This document shows positions 36,507 to 50,195 of a stretch of DNA of 64,000 bases, piece by piece. This DNA comes from Auanema rhodensis. Its lineage: Eukaryota; Nematoda; Chromadorea; Rhabditida; Rhabditidae. Under the pieces are notes generated by a model that made no database searches, was not told the DNA's origin, and worked only from the letters and a program-made list of their open reading frames with translations. Both the position numbers and the translations under genes were made by a program. How positions within the stretch are numbered: the first letter of the stretch is position 1; each line of letters starts with the position of its first letter. The DNA is taken from NCBI GenBank assembly GCA_964057225.1, contig OZ059899.1, positions 4,464,001-4,528,000 of the forward strand, read 5' to 3'.

Positions 36507-39500
36507 CTTTGCCTTGAAAAAAGAAATCTAAAAACATCTACTTTTTGCTAAATTAGTTTGAAATTTTTCGAAAAAATTTTTGTCAAAATGTTTTTGGAAG
36601 CAATGTTGAGTGTACATGGAAACTCAACATACACTAATGCATCATTTTTCAAACGATCATAACTGATTTTTGTATCAAGCGTTTCTCAATGTAGTATAGT
36701 GCATTCGATGCGGATTTTTAAGCTGCGTCGATCTGTGTTATCAGATTTGCGCTAGCTTAAAAATGCACCGAGATATCAACTGATATATGTTCACACTTAT
36801 ATCCTCGATTTTCACCCTGAAGAATTAATTTTTTCGTTGAATAACATTGTCCATCGTCTTTGCCTTGAAAAAAGGAATCTAGAAGCATCTACTTTTTGCT
36901 AAATTATTTTGAAATTTTTCGAAAAAATTTTTGTCAAAATGTTTTTGGAAGCAATGTTGAGTGTACATGGAAACTCAACATACACTAATGCATCATTTTT
37001 CAAACGATCATAACTGATTTTTGTATTAAGCGTTTCTCAATGTAGTATAGTGCATTCGATGCGGATTTTTAAGCTGCGTCGATCTGTGTTATCAGATTTG
37101 CGCTAGCTTAAAAATGCACCGAGATATCAACTGATATATGTTCACACTTATATCCTCGATTTTCACCCTGAAGAATTAATTTTTTCGTTGAATAACATTG
37201 TCCATCGTCTTTGCCTTGAAAAAAGGAATCTAGAAGCATCTACTTTTTGCTAAATTATTTTGAAATTTTTCGAAAAAATTTTTGTCAAAATGTTTTTGGA
37301 AGCAATGTTGAGTGTACATGGAAACTCAACATACACTAATGCATCATTTTTCAAACGATCATAACTGATTTTTGTATTAAGCGTTTCTCAATGTAGTATA
37401 GTGCATTCGATGCGGATTTTTAAGCTGCGTCGATCTGTGTTATCAGATTTGCGCTAGCTTAAAAATGCACCGAGATATCAACTGATATATGTTCACACTT
37501 ATATCCTCGATTTTCACCCTGAAGAATCAATTTTTTCATTGAATAACATTGTCCTTCGTCTTTGCCTTGAAAAAAGAAATCTAAAAACATCTACTTTTTG
37601 CTAAATTATTTTGAAATTTTTCGAAAAAATTTTTGTCAAAATGTTTTTGGAAGCAATGTTGAGTGTACATGGAAACTCAACATACACTAATGCATCATTT
37701 TTCAAACGATCATAACTGATTTTTGTATTAAGCGTTTCTCAATGTAGTATAGTGCATTCGATGCGGATTTTTAAGCTGCGTCGATCTGTGTTATCAGATT
37801 TGCGCTAGCTTAAAAATGCACCGAGATATCAACTGATATAAGTTCACACTTATATCCTCGATTTTCACCCTGAAGAATCAATTTTTTCGTTGAATAACAT
37901 TGTCCATCGTCTTTGCCTTGAAAAAAGGAATCTAGAAGCATCTACTTTTTGCTAAATTATTTTGAAATTTTTCGAAAAAATTTTTGTCAAAATGTTTTTG
38001 GAAGCAATGTTGAGTGTACATGGAAACTCAACATACACTAATGCATCATTTTTCAAACGATCATAACTGATTTTTGTATTAAGCGTTTCTCAATGTAGTA
38101 TAGTGCATTCGATGCGGATTTTTAAGCTGCGTCGATCTGTGTTATCAGATTTGCGCTAGCTTAAAAATGCACCGAGATATCAACTGATATAAGTTCACAC
38201 ATATATCCTCGATTTTCACCCTGAAGAATCAATTTTTTCGTTGAATAACATTGTCCATCGTCTTTGCCTTGAAAAAAGAAATCTAAAAACATCTACTTTT
38301 TGCTAAATTAGTTTGAAATTTTTCGAAAAAATTTTTGTCAAAATGTTTTTGGAAGCAATGTTGAGTGTACATGGAAACTCAACATACACTAATGCATCAT
38401 TTTTTAAACGATCATAACTAATTTTTGTATTAAGCGTTTCTCAATGTAGTATAGTGCATTCGATGCGGATTTTTAAGCTGCGTCGATCTGTGTTATCAGA
38501 TTTGCGCTAGCTTAAAAATGCACCGAGATATCAACTGATATAAGTTCACACTTATATCCTCGATTTTCACCCTGAAGAATCAATTTTTTCGTTGAATAAC
38601 ATTGTCCATCGTCTTTGCCTTGAAAAAAGAAATCTAAAAACATCTACTTTTTGCTAAATTATTTTGAAATTTTTCGAAAAAATTTTTGTCAAAATGTTTT
38701 TGGAAGCAATGTTGAGTGTACATGGAAACTCAACATACACTAATGCATCATTTTTCAAACGATCATAACTGATTTTTGTATCAAGCGTTTCTCAATGTAG
38801 TATAGTGCATTCGATGCGGATTTTTAAGCTGCGTCGATCTGTGTTATCAGATTTGCGCTAGCTTAAAAATGCACCGAGATATCAACTGATATATGTTCAC
38901 ACTTATATCCTCGATTTTCACCCTGAAGAATTAATTTTTTCGTTGAATAACATTGTCCATCGTCTTTGCCTTGAAAAAAGGAATCTAGAAGCATCTACTT
39001 TTTGCTAAATTATTTTGAAATTTTTCGAAAAAATTTTTGTCAAAATGTTTTTGGAAGCAATGTTGAGTGTACATGGAAACTCAACATACACTAATGCATC
39101 ATTTTTCAAACGATCATAACTGATTTTTGTATTAAGCGTTTCTCAATGTAGTATAGTGCATTCGATGCGGATTTTTAAGCTGCGTCGATCTGTGTTATCA
39201 GATTTGCGCTAGCTTAAAAATGCACCGAGATATCAACTGATATATGTTCACACTTATATCCTCGATTTTCACCCTGAAGAATTAATTTTTTCGTTGAATA
39301 ACATTGTCCATCGTCTTTGCCTTGAAAAAAAGAATCTAGAAGCATCTACTTTTTGCTAAATTATTCTGAAATTTTTCGAAAAAATTTTTGTCAAAATGTT
39401 TTTGGAAGCAATGTTGAGTGTACATGGAAACTCAACATACACTAATGCATCATTTTTCAAACGATCATAACTGATTTTTGTATTAAGCGTTTCTCAATGT

Positions 39501-40718
39501 AGTATAGTGCATTCGATGCGGATTTTTAAGCTGCGTCGATCTGTGTTATCAGATTTGCGCTAGCTTAAAAATGCACCGAGATATCAACTGATATAAGTTC
39601 ACACTTATATCCTCGATTTTCACCCTGAAGAATCAATTTTTTCGTTGAATAACATTGTCCATCGTCTTTGCCTTGAAAAAAGGAATCTAGAAGCATCTAC
39701 TTTTTGCTAAATTATTTTGAAATTTTTCGAAAAAATTTTTGTCAAAATGTTTTTGGAAGCAATGTTGAGTGTACATGGAAACTCAACATACACTAATGCA
39801 TCATTTTTCAAACGATCATAACTGATTTTTGTATTAAGCGTTTCTCAATGTAGTATAGTGCATTCGATGCGGATTTTTAAGCTGCGTCGATCTGTGTTAT
39901 CAGATTTGCGCTAGCTTAAAAATGCACCGAGATATCCACTGATATAAGTTCACACTTATATCCTCGATTTTCACCCTGAAGAATCAATTTTTTCGTTGAA
40001 TAACATTGTCTATCGTCTTTGCCTTGAAAAAAAAAATCTAAAAACATCTACTTTTTGCTAAATTATTTTGAAATTTTTCGAAAAAAATTTTGTCAAAATG
40101 TTTTTGGAAGCAATGTTGAGTGTACATGGAAACTCAACATACACTAATGCATCATTTTTCAAACGATCATAACTGATTTTTGTATTAAGCGTTTCTCAAT
40201 GTAGTATAGTGCATTCGATGCGGATTTTTAAGCTGCGTCGATCTGTGTTATCAGATTTGCGCTAGCTTAAAAATGCACCGAGATATCAACTGATATATGT
40301 TCACACTTATATCCTCGATTTTCACCCTGAAGAATCAATTTTTTCATTGAATAACATTGTCCATCGTCTTTGCCTTGAAAAAAGAAATCTAAAAACATCT
40401 ACTTTTTGCTAAATTATTTTGAAATTTTTCGAAAAAATTTTTGTCAAAATGTTTTTGGAAGCAATGTTGAGTGTACATGGAAACTCAACATACACTAATG
40501 CATCATTTTTCAAACGATCATAACTGATTTTTGTATTAAGCGTTTCTCAATGTAGTATAGTGCATTCGATGCGGATTTTTAAGCTGCGTCGATCTGTGTT
40601 ATCAGATTTGCGCTAGCTTAAAAATGCACCGAGATATCAACTGATATAAGTTCACACTTATATCCTCGATTTTCACCCTGAAGAATCAATTTTTTCGTTG
40701 AATAACATTGTCCATCGT
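36507..40718. repeat. Mixed monomers 105-116
   Basis: Monomers 105-106 and 111-112 share TATCAAGCG (105, 111), ATATATG and a TTAATTT end with CGTTG, a combination rare elsewhere, so they are a duplicated pair six monomers apart. Monomer 113 has AAGAATCTAG and TTATTCTG. Monomer 114 has GATATCCACTG and TTGTCTATC. Monomer 115 has AAAAAATCT and CGAAAAAAATTTTG. From monomer 113 on, the TTAGTTTG and TTTTTTAAACG alleles are gone. Confidence 0.85.
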
Positions 40719-41420
40719 CTTTGCCTTGAAAAAAGGAATCTAGAAGCATCTACTTTTTGCTAAATTATTTTGAAATTTTTCGAAAAAATTTTTGTCAAAA
40801 TGTTTTTGGAAGCAATGTTGAGTGTACATGGAAACTCAACATACACTAATGCATCATTTTTCAAACGATCATAACTGATTTTTGTATTAAGCGTTTCTCA
40901 ATGTAGTATAGTGCATTCGATGCGGATTTTTAAGCTGCGTCGATCTGTGTTATCAGATTTGCGCTAGCTTAAAAATGCACCGAGATATCAACTGATATAT
41001 GTTCACACTTATATCCTCGATTTTCACCCTGAAGAATCAATTTTTTCATTGAATAACATTGTCCATCGTCTTTGCCTTGAAAAAAGAAATCTAAAAACAT
41101 CTACTTTTTGCTAAATTATTTTGAAATTTTTCGAAAAAATTTTTGTCAAAATGTTTTTGGAAGCAATGTTGAGTGTACATGGAAACTCAACATACACTAA
41201 TGCATCATTTTTCAAACGATCATAACTGATTTTTGTATTAAGCGTTTTTCAATGTAGTATAGTGCATTCGATGCGGATTTTTAAGCTGCGTCGATCTGTG
41301 TTATCAGATTTGCGCTAGCTTAAAAATGCACCGAGATATCAACTGATATATGTTCACACTTATATCCTCGATTTTCACCCTGAAGAATCAATTTTTTCAT
41401 TGAATAACATTGTCCATCGT

Positions 41421-43526
41421 CTTTGCCTTGAAAAAAGGAATCTAGAAGCATCTACTTTTTGCTAAATTATTTTGAAATTTTTCGAAAAAATTTTTGTCAA
41501 AATGTTTTTGGAAGCAATGTTGAGTGTACATGGAAACTCAACATACACTAATGCATCATTTTTCAAACGATCATAACTGATTTTTGTATTAAGCGTTTCT
41601 CAATGTAGTATAGTGCATTCGATGCGGATTTTTAAGCTGCGTCGATCTGTGTTATCAGATTTGCGCTAGCTTAAAAATGCACCGAGATATCAACTGATAT
41701 ATGTTCACACTTATATCCTCGATTTTCACCCTGAAGAATCAATTTTTTCATTGAATAACATTGTCCATCGTCTTTGCCTTGAAAAAAGGAATCTAGAAGC
41801 ATCTACTTTTTGCTAAATTATTTTGAAATTTTTCGAAAAAATTTTTGTCAAAATGTTTTTGGAAGCAATGTTGAGTGTACATGGAAACTCAACATACACT
41901 AATGCATCATTTTTCAAACGATCATAACTGATTTTTGTATTAAGCGTTTCTCAATGTAGTATAGTGCATTCGATGCGGATTTTTAAGCTGCGTCGATCTG
42001 TGTTATCAGATTTGCGCTAGCTTAAAAATGCACCGAGATATCAACTGATATAAGTTCACACTTATATCCTCGATTTTCACCCTGAAGAATCAATTTTTTC
42101 GTTGAATAACATTGTCCATCGTCTTTGCCTTGAAAAAAGAAATCTAAAAACATCTACTTTTTGCTAAATTATTTTGAAATTTTTCGAAAAAATTTTTGTC
42201 AAAATGTTTTTGGAAGCAATGTTGAGTGTACATGGAAACTCAACATACACTAATGCATCATTTTTCAAACGATCATAACTAATTTTTGTATTATGCGTTT
42301 CTCAATGTAGTATAGTGCATTCGATGCGGATTTTTAAGCTGCGTCGATCTGTGTTATCAGATTTGCGCTAGCTTAAAAATGCACCGAGATATCAACTGAT
42401 ATATGTTCACACTTATATCCTCGATTTTCACCCTGAAGAATCAATTTTTTCATTGAATAACATTGTCCATCGTCTTTGCCTTGAAAAAAGAAATCTAAAA
42501 ACATCTACTTTTTGCTAAATTATTTTGAAATTTTCCGAAAAAATTTTTGTCAAAATGTTTTTGGAAGCAATGTTGAGTGTACATGGAAACTCAACATACA
42601 CTAATGCATCATTTTTCAAACGATCATAACTGATTTTTGTATTAAGCGTTTCTCAATGTAGTATAGTGCATTCGATGCGGATTTTTAAGCTGCGTCGATC
42701 TGTGTTATCAGATTTGCGCTAGCTTAAAAATGCACCGAGATATCAACTGATATATGTTCACACTTATATCCTCGATTTTCACCCTGAAGAATCAATTTTT
42801 TCATTGAATAACATTGTCCATCGTCTTTGCCTTGAAAAAAGGAATCTAGAAGCATCTACTTTTTGCTAAATTATTTTGAAATTTTTCGAAAAAATTTTTG
42901 TCAAAATGTTTTTGGAAGCAATGTTGAGTGTACATGGAAACTCAACATACACTAATGCATCATTTTTCAAACGATCATAACTGATTTTTGTATTAAGCTT
43001 TTCTCAATGTAGTATAGTGCATTCGATGCGGATTTTTAAGCTGCGTCGATCTGTGTTATCAGATTTGCGCTAGCTTAAAAATGCACCGAGATATCAACTG
43101 ATATAAGTTCACACTTATATCCTCGATTTTCACCCTGAAGAATCAATTTTTTCGTTGAATAACATTGTCCATCGTCTTTGCCTTGAAAAAAGAAATCTAA
43201 AAACATCTACTTTTTGCTAAATTATTTTGAAATTTTTCGAAAAAATTTTTGTCAAAATGTTTTTGGAAGCAATGTTGAGTGTACATGGAAACTCAACATA
43301 CACTAATGCATCATTTTTCAAACGATCATAACTAATTTTTGTATTATGCGTTTCTCAATGTAGTATAGTGCATTCGATGCGGATTTTTAAGCTGCGTCGA
43401 TCTGTGTTATCAGATTTGCGCTAGCTTAAAAATGCACCGAGATATCAACTGATATATGTTCACACTTATATCCTCGATTTTCACCCTGAAGAATCAATTT
43501 TTTCATTGAATAACATTGTCCATCGT
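41421..43526. repeat. Six-monomer unit, single copy (monomers 119-124)
   Basis: Order: XbaI/ATATATG, XbaI/AAGTTC, TTATGCG, TTTTCCG, AAGCTTTT, TTATGCG. The unit occurs once here but twice in tandem at 48090-52301. Monomer 124 is followed by a CTTCGCC start (monomer 125), a change not seen in the other copies. Confidence 0.9.
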
Positions 43527-43877
43527 CTTCGCCTTGAAAAAAGAAATCTAAAAACATCTACTTTTTGCTAAATTATTTTGAAATTTTTTGAAAAAATTTT
43601 TGTCAAAATGTTTTTGGAAGCAATGTTGAGTGTACATGGAAACTCAACATACACTAATGCATCATTTTTCAAACGATCATAACTGATTTTTGTATTAAGC
43701 GTTTCTCAATGTAGTATAGTGCATTCGATGCGGATTTTTAAGCTGCGTCGATCTGTGTTATCAGATTTGCGCTAGCTTAAAAATGCACCGAGATATCAAC
43801 TGATATATGTTCACACTTATATCCTCGATTTTCACCCTGAAGAATCAATTTTTTCATTGAATAACATTGTCCATCGT

Positions 43878-44228
43878 CTTTGCCTTGAAAAAAGGAATCT
43901 AGAAGCATCTACTTTTTGCTAAATTATTTTGAAATTTTTCGAAAAAATTTTTGTCAAAATGTTTTTGGAAGCAATGTTGAGTGTACATGGAAACTCAACA
44001 TACACTAATGCATCATTTTTCAAACGATCATAACTGATTTTTGTATTAAGCGTTTCTCAATGTAGTATAGTGCATTCGATGCGGATTTTTAAGCTGCGTC
44101 GATCTGTGTTATCAGATTTGCGCTAGCTTAAAAATGCACCGAGATATCAACTGATATAAGTTCACACTTATATCCTCGATTTTCACCCTGAAGAATCAAT
44201 TTTTTCGTTGAATAACATTGTCCATCGT
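43878..44228. repeat. Probable fused monomer 126
   Basis: It has the XbaI-type left half and an AAGTTC...CGTTG right half. In the partner block, this place holds two monomers: 151 (XbaI-type left, ATATATG right) and 152 (plain left, AAGTTC right). Monomer 126 equals the left of 151 joined to the right of 152, or the pair was expanded from it. This accounts for the offset step from 25 to 26 monomers. Confidence 0.7.
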
Positions 44229-47200
44229 CTTTGCCTTGAAAAAAGGAATCTAGAAGCATCTACTTCTTGCTAAATTATTTTGAAATTTTTCGAAAAAATT
44301 TTTGTCAAAATGTTTTTGGAAGCAATGTTGAGTGTACATGGAAACTCAACATACACTAATGCATCATTTTTCAAACGATCATAACTGATTTTTGTATTAA
44401 GCGTTTCTCAATGTAGTATAGTGCATTCGATGCGGATTTTTAAGCTGCGTCGATCTGTGTTATCAGATTTGCGCTAGCTTAAAAATGCACCGAGATATCA
44501 ACTGATATATGTTCACACTTATATCCTCGATTTTCACCCTGAAGAATCAATTTTTTCATTGAATAACATTGTCCATCGTCTTTGCCTTGAAAAAAGGAAT
44601 CTAGAAGCATCTACTTTTTGCTAAATTATTTTGAAATTTTTCGAAAAAATTTTTGTCAAAATGTTTTTGGAAGCAATGTTGAGTGTACATGGAAACTCAA
44701 CATACACTAATGCATCATTTTTCAAACGATCATAACTGATTTTTGTATTAAGCGTTTCTCAATGTAGTAAAGTGCATTCGATGCGGATTTTTAAGCTGCG
44801 TCGATCTGTGTTATCAGATTTGCGCTAGCTTAAAAATGCACCGAGATATCAACTGATATAAGTTCACACTTATATCCTCGATTTTCACCCTGAAGAATCA
44901 ATTTTTTCGTTGAATAACATTGTCCATCGTCTTTGCCTTGAAAAAAGAAATCTAAAAACATCTACTTTTTGCTAAATTATTTTAAAATTTTTCGAAAAAA
45001 ATTTTGTCAAAATGTTTTTGGAAGCAATGTTGAGTGTACATGGAAACTCAACATACACTAATGCATCATTTTTCAAACGATCATAACTGATTTTTGTATT
45101 AAGCGTTTCTCAATGTAGTATAGTGCATTCGATGCGGATTTTTAAGCTGCGTCGATCTGTGTTATCAGATTTGCGCTAGCTTAAAAATGCACCGAGATAT
45201 CAACTGATATATGTTCACACTTATATCCTCGATTTTCACCCTGAAGAATCAATTTTTTCATTGAATAACATTGTCCATCGTCTTTGCCTTGAAAAAAGAA
45301 ATCTAAAAACATCTACTTTTTGCTAAATTATTTTGAAATTTTTCGAAAAAATTTTTGTCAAAATGTTTTTGGAAGCAATGTTGAGTGTACATGGAAACTC
45401 AACATACACTAATGCATCATTTTTCAAACGATCATAACTGATTTTTGTATTAAGCGTTTCTCAATGTAGTATAGTGCATTCGATGCGGATTTTTAAGCTG
45501 CGTCGATCTGTGTTATCAGATTTGCGCTAGCTTAAAAATGCACCGAGATATCAACTGATATAAGTTCACACTTATATCCTCGATTTTCACCCTGAAGAAT
45601 CAATTTTTTCGTTGAATAACATTGTCCATCGTCTTTGCCTTGAAAAAAGGAATCTAGAAGCATCTACTTTTTGCTAAATTATTTTGAAATTTTTCGAAAA
45701 AATTTTTGTCAAAATGTTTTTGGAAGCAATGTTGAGTGTACATGGAAACTCAACATACACTAATGCATCATTTTTCAAACGATCATAACTGATTTTTGTA
45801 TTAAGCGTTTCTCAATGTAGTATAGTGCATTCGATGCGGATTTTTAAGCTGCGTCGATCTGTGTTATCAGATTTGCGCTAGCTTAAAAATGCACCGAGAT
45901 ATCAACTGATATATGTTCACACTTATATCCTCGATTTTCACCCTGAAGAATCAATTTTTTCATTGAATAACATTGTCCATCGTCTTTGCCTTGAAAAAAG
46001 AAATCTAAAAACATCTACTTTTTGCTAAATTATTTTGAAATTTTCCGAAAAAATTTTTGTCAAAATGTTTTTGGAAGCAATGTTGAGTGTACATGGAAAC
46101 TCAACATACACTAATGCATCATTTTTCAAACGATCATAACTGATTTTTGTATTAAGCGTTTCTCAATGTAGTATAGTGCATTCGATGCGGATTTTTAAGC
46201 TGCGTCGATCTGTGTTATCAGATTTGCGCTAGCTTAAAAATGCACCGAGATATCAACTGATATAAGTTCACACTTATATCCTCGATTTTCACCCTGAAGA
46301 ATCAATTTTTTCGTTGAATAACATTGTCCATCGTCTTTGCCTTGAAAAAAGGAATCTAGAAGCATCTACTTTTTGCTAAATTATTTTGAAATTTTTCGAA
46401 AAAATTTTTGTCAAAATGTTTTTGGAAGCAATGTTGAGTGTACATGGAAACTCAACATACACTAATGCATCATTTTTCAAACGATCATAACTGATTTTTG
46501 TATTAAGCGTTTCTCAATGTAGTATAGTGCATTCGATGCGGATTTTTAAGCTGCGTCGATCTGTGTTATCAGATTTGCGCTAGCTTAAAAATGCACCGAG
46601 ATATCAACTGATATAAGTTCACACTTATATCCTCGATTTTCACCCTGAAGAATCAATTTTTTCGTTGAATAACATTGTCCATCGTCTTTGCCTTGAAAAA
46701 AGGAATCTAGAAGCATCTACTTTTTGCTAAATTATTTTGAAATTTTTCGAAAAAATTTTTGTCAAAATGTTTTTGGAAGCAATGTTGAGTGTACATGGAA
46801 ACTCAACATACACTAATGCATCATTTTTCAAACGATCATAACTGATTTTTGTATTAAGCGTTTCTCAATGTAGTATAGTGCATTCGATGCGGATTTTTAA
46901 GCTGCGTCGATCTGTGTTATCAGATTTGCGCTAGCTTAAAAATGCACCGAGATATCAACTGATATATGTTCACACTTATATCCTCGATTTTCACCCTGAA
47001 GAATCAATTTTTTCATTGAATAACATTGTCCATCGTCTTTGCCTTGAAAAAAGAAATCTAAAAACATCTACTTTTTGCTAAATTATTTTGAAATTTTCCG
47101 AAAAAATTTTTGTCAAAATGTTTTTGGAAGCAATGTTGAGTGTACATGGAAACTCAACATACACTAATGCATCATTTTTCAAACGATCATAACTGATTTT

Positions 47201-48089
47201 TGTATTAAGCGTTTCTCAATGTAGTATAGTGCATTCGATGCGGATTTTTAAGCTGCGTCGATCTGTGTTATCAGATTTGCGCTAGCTTAAAAATGCACCG
47301 AGATATCAACTGATATAAGTTCACACTTATATCCTCGATTTTCACCCTGAAGAATCAATTTTTTCGTTGAATAACATTGTCCATCGTCTTTGCCTTGAAA
47401 AAAGGAATCTAGAAGCATCTACTTTTTGCTAAATTATTTTGAAATTTTTCGAAAAAATTTTTGTCAAAATGTTTTTGGAAGCAATGTTGAGTGTACATGG
47501 AAACTCAACATACACTAATGCATCATTTTTCAAACGATCATAACTGATTTTTGTATTAAGCGTTTCTCAATGTAGTATAGTGCATTCGATGCGGATTTTT
47601 AAGCTGCGTCGATCTGTGTTATCAGATTTGCGCTAGCTTAAAAATGCACCGAGATATCAACTGATATATGTTCACACTTATATCCTCGATTTTCACCCTG
47701 AAGAATCAATTTTTTCATTGAATAACATTGTCCATCGTCTTTGCCTTGAAAAAAGAAATCTAAAAACATCTACTTTTTGCTAAATTATTTTGAAATTTTT
47801 CGAAAAAATTTTTGTCAAAATGTTTTTGGAAGCAATGTTGAGTGTACATGGAAACTCAACATACACTAATGCATCATTTTTCAAACGATCATAACTGATT
47901 TTTGTATTAAGCGTTTTTCAATGTAGTATAGTGCATTCGATGCGGATTTTTAAGCTGCGTCGATCTGTGTTATCAGATTTGCGCTAGCTTAAAAATGCAC
48001 CGAGATATCAACTGATATATGTTCACACTTATATCCTCGATTTTCACCCTGAAGAATCAATTTTTTCATTGAATAACATTGTCCATCGT

Positions 48090-50195
48090 CTTTGCCTTGA
48101 AAAAAGGAATCTAGAAGCATCTACTTTTTGCTAAATTATTTTGAAATTTTTCGAAAAAATTTTTGTCAAAATGTTTTTGGAAGCAATGTTGAGTGTACAT
48201 GGAAACTCAACATACACTAATGCATCATTTTTCAAACGATCATAACTGATTTTTGTATTAAGCGTTTCTCAATGTAGTATAGTGCATTCGATGCGGATTT
48301 TTAAGCTGCGTCGATCTGTGTTATCAGATTTGCGCTAGCTTAAAAATGCACCGAGATATCAACTGATATATGTTCACACTTATATCCTCGATTTTCACCC
48401 TGAAGAATCAATTTTTTCATTGAATAACATTGTCCATCGTCTTTGCCTTGAAAAAAGGAATCTAGAAGCATCTACTTTTTGCTAAATTATTTTGAAATTT
48501 TTCGAAAAAATTTTTGTCAAAATGTTTTTGGAAGCAATGTTGAGTGTACATGGAAACTCAACATACACTAATGCATCATTTTTCAAACGATCATAACTAA
48601 TTTTTGTATTAAGCGTTTCTCAATGTAGTATAGTGCATTCGATGCGGATTTTTAAGCTGCGTCGATCTGTGTTATCAGATTTGCGCTAGCTTAAAAATGC
48701 ACCGAGATATCAACTGATATAAGTTCACACTTATATCCTCGATTTTCACCCTGAAGAATCAATTTTTTCGTTGAATAACATTGTCCATCGTCTTTGCCTT
48801 GAAAAAAGAAATCTAAAAACATCTACTTTTTGCTAAATTATTTTGCAATTTTTCGAAAAAATTTTTGTCAAAATGTTTTTGGAAGCAATGTTGAGTGTAC
48901 ATGGAAACTCAACATACACTAATGCATCATTTTTCAAACGATCATAACTAATTTTTGTATTATGCGTTTCTCAATGTAGTATAGTGCATTCGATGCGGAT
49001 TTTTAAGCTGCGTCGATCTGTGTTATCAGATTTGCGCTAGCTTAAAAATGCACCGAGATATCAACTGATATATGTTCACACTTATATCCTCGATTTTCAC
49101 CCTGAAGAATCAATTTTTTCATTGAATAACATTGTCCATCGTCTTTGCCTTGAAAAAAGAAATCTAAAAACATCTACTTTTTGCTAAATTATTTTGAAAT
49201 TTTCCGAAAAAATTTTTGTCAAAATGTTTTTGGAAGCAATGTTGAGTGTACATGGAAACTCAACATACACTAATGCATCATTTTTCAAACGATCATAACT
49301 GATTTTTGTATTAAGCGTTTCTCAATGTAGTATAGTGCATTCGATGCGGATTTTTAAGCTGCGTCGATCTGTGTTATCAGATTTGCGCTAGCTTAAAAAT
49401 GCACCGAGATATCAACTGATATATGTTCACACTTATATCCTCGATTTTCACCCTGAAGAATCAATTTTTTCATTGAATAACATTGTCCATCGTCTTTGCC
49501 TTGAAAAAAGGAATCTAGAAGCATCTACTTTTTGCTAAATTATTTTGAAATTTTTCGAAAAAATTTTTGTCAAAATGTTTTTGGAAGCAATGTTGAGTGT
49601 ACATGGAAACTCAACATACACTAATGCATCATTTTTCAAACGATCATAACTGATTTTTGTATTAAGCTTTTCTCAATGTAGTATAGTGCATTCGATGCGG
49701 ATTTTTAAGCTGCGTCGATCTGTGTTATCAGATTTGCGCTAGCTTAAAAATGCACCGAGATATCAACTGATATAAGTTCACACTTATATCCTCGATTTTC
49801 ACCCTGAAGAATCAATTTTTTCGTTGAATAACATTGTCCATCGTCTTTGCCTTGAAAAAAGAAATCTAAAAACATCTACTTTTTGCTAAATTATTTTGAA
49901 ATTTTTCGAAAAAATTTTTGTCAAAATGTTTTTGGAAGCAATGTTGAGTGTACATGGAAACTCAACATACACTAATGCATCATTTTTCAAACGATCATAA
50001 CTAATTTTTGTATTATGCGTTTCTCAATGTAGTATAGTGCATTCGATGCGGATTTTTAAGCTGCGTCGATCTGTGTTATCAGATTTGCGCTAGCTTAAAA
50101 ATGCACCGAGATATCAACTGATATATGTTCACACTTATATCCTCGATTTTCACCCTGAAGAATCAATTTTTTCATTGAATAACATTGTCCATCGT
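48090..50195. repeat. Six-monomer unit, tandem copy 1 (monomers 138-143)
   Basis: It has TTATGCG at 48960 and 50013 and AAGCTT (HindIII) at 49664. It is immediately followed by a second copy, 2106 bp on. Confidence 0.92.

Larger units (their letters stand above)
40719..47387. repeat. 19-monomer block, copy 1 (monomers 117-135)
   Basis: This 6669-bp stretch aligns with 47388-56513. Landmarks and partners: GTTTTTCAATG in 118 and 137; TTATGCG in 121, 124 and 140, 143; AAGCTTTT (HindIII) in 123 and 142; GAAATTTTTTG in 125 and 150; AGTAAAGTG in 128 and 154; TTTTAAAATTT with AAAAAAATTTTG in 129 and 155; TTTTCCG in 132, 135 and 158, 161. The offset changes from 19 to 25 to 26 monomers along the block, so copy 2 gained seven monomers or copy 1 lost them. 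Confidence 0.9.

Noticed and set aside
40017-40040. Length change in the A-run of monomer 115
   Set aside because: The run looks longer because a G is replaced by A; the monomer is still 351 bp. The same applies to CGAAAAAAATTTTG and to AAGAATCTAG in monomer 113.
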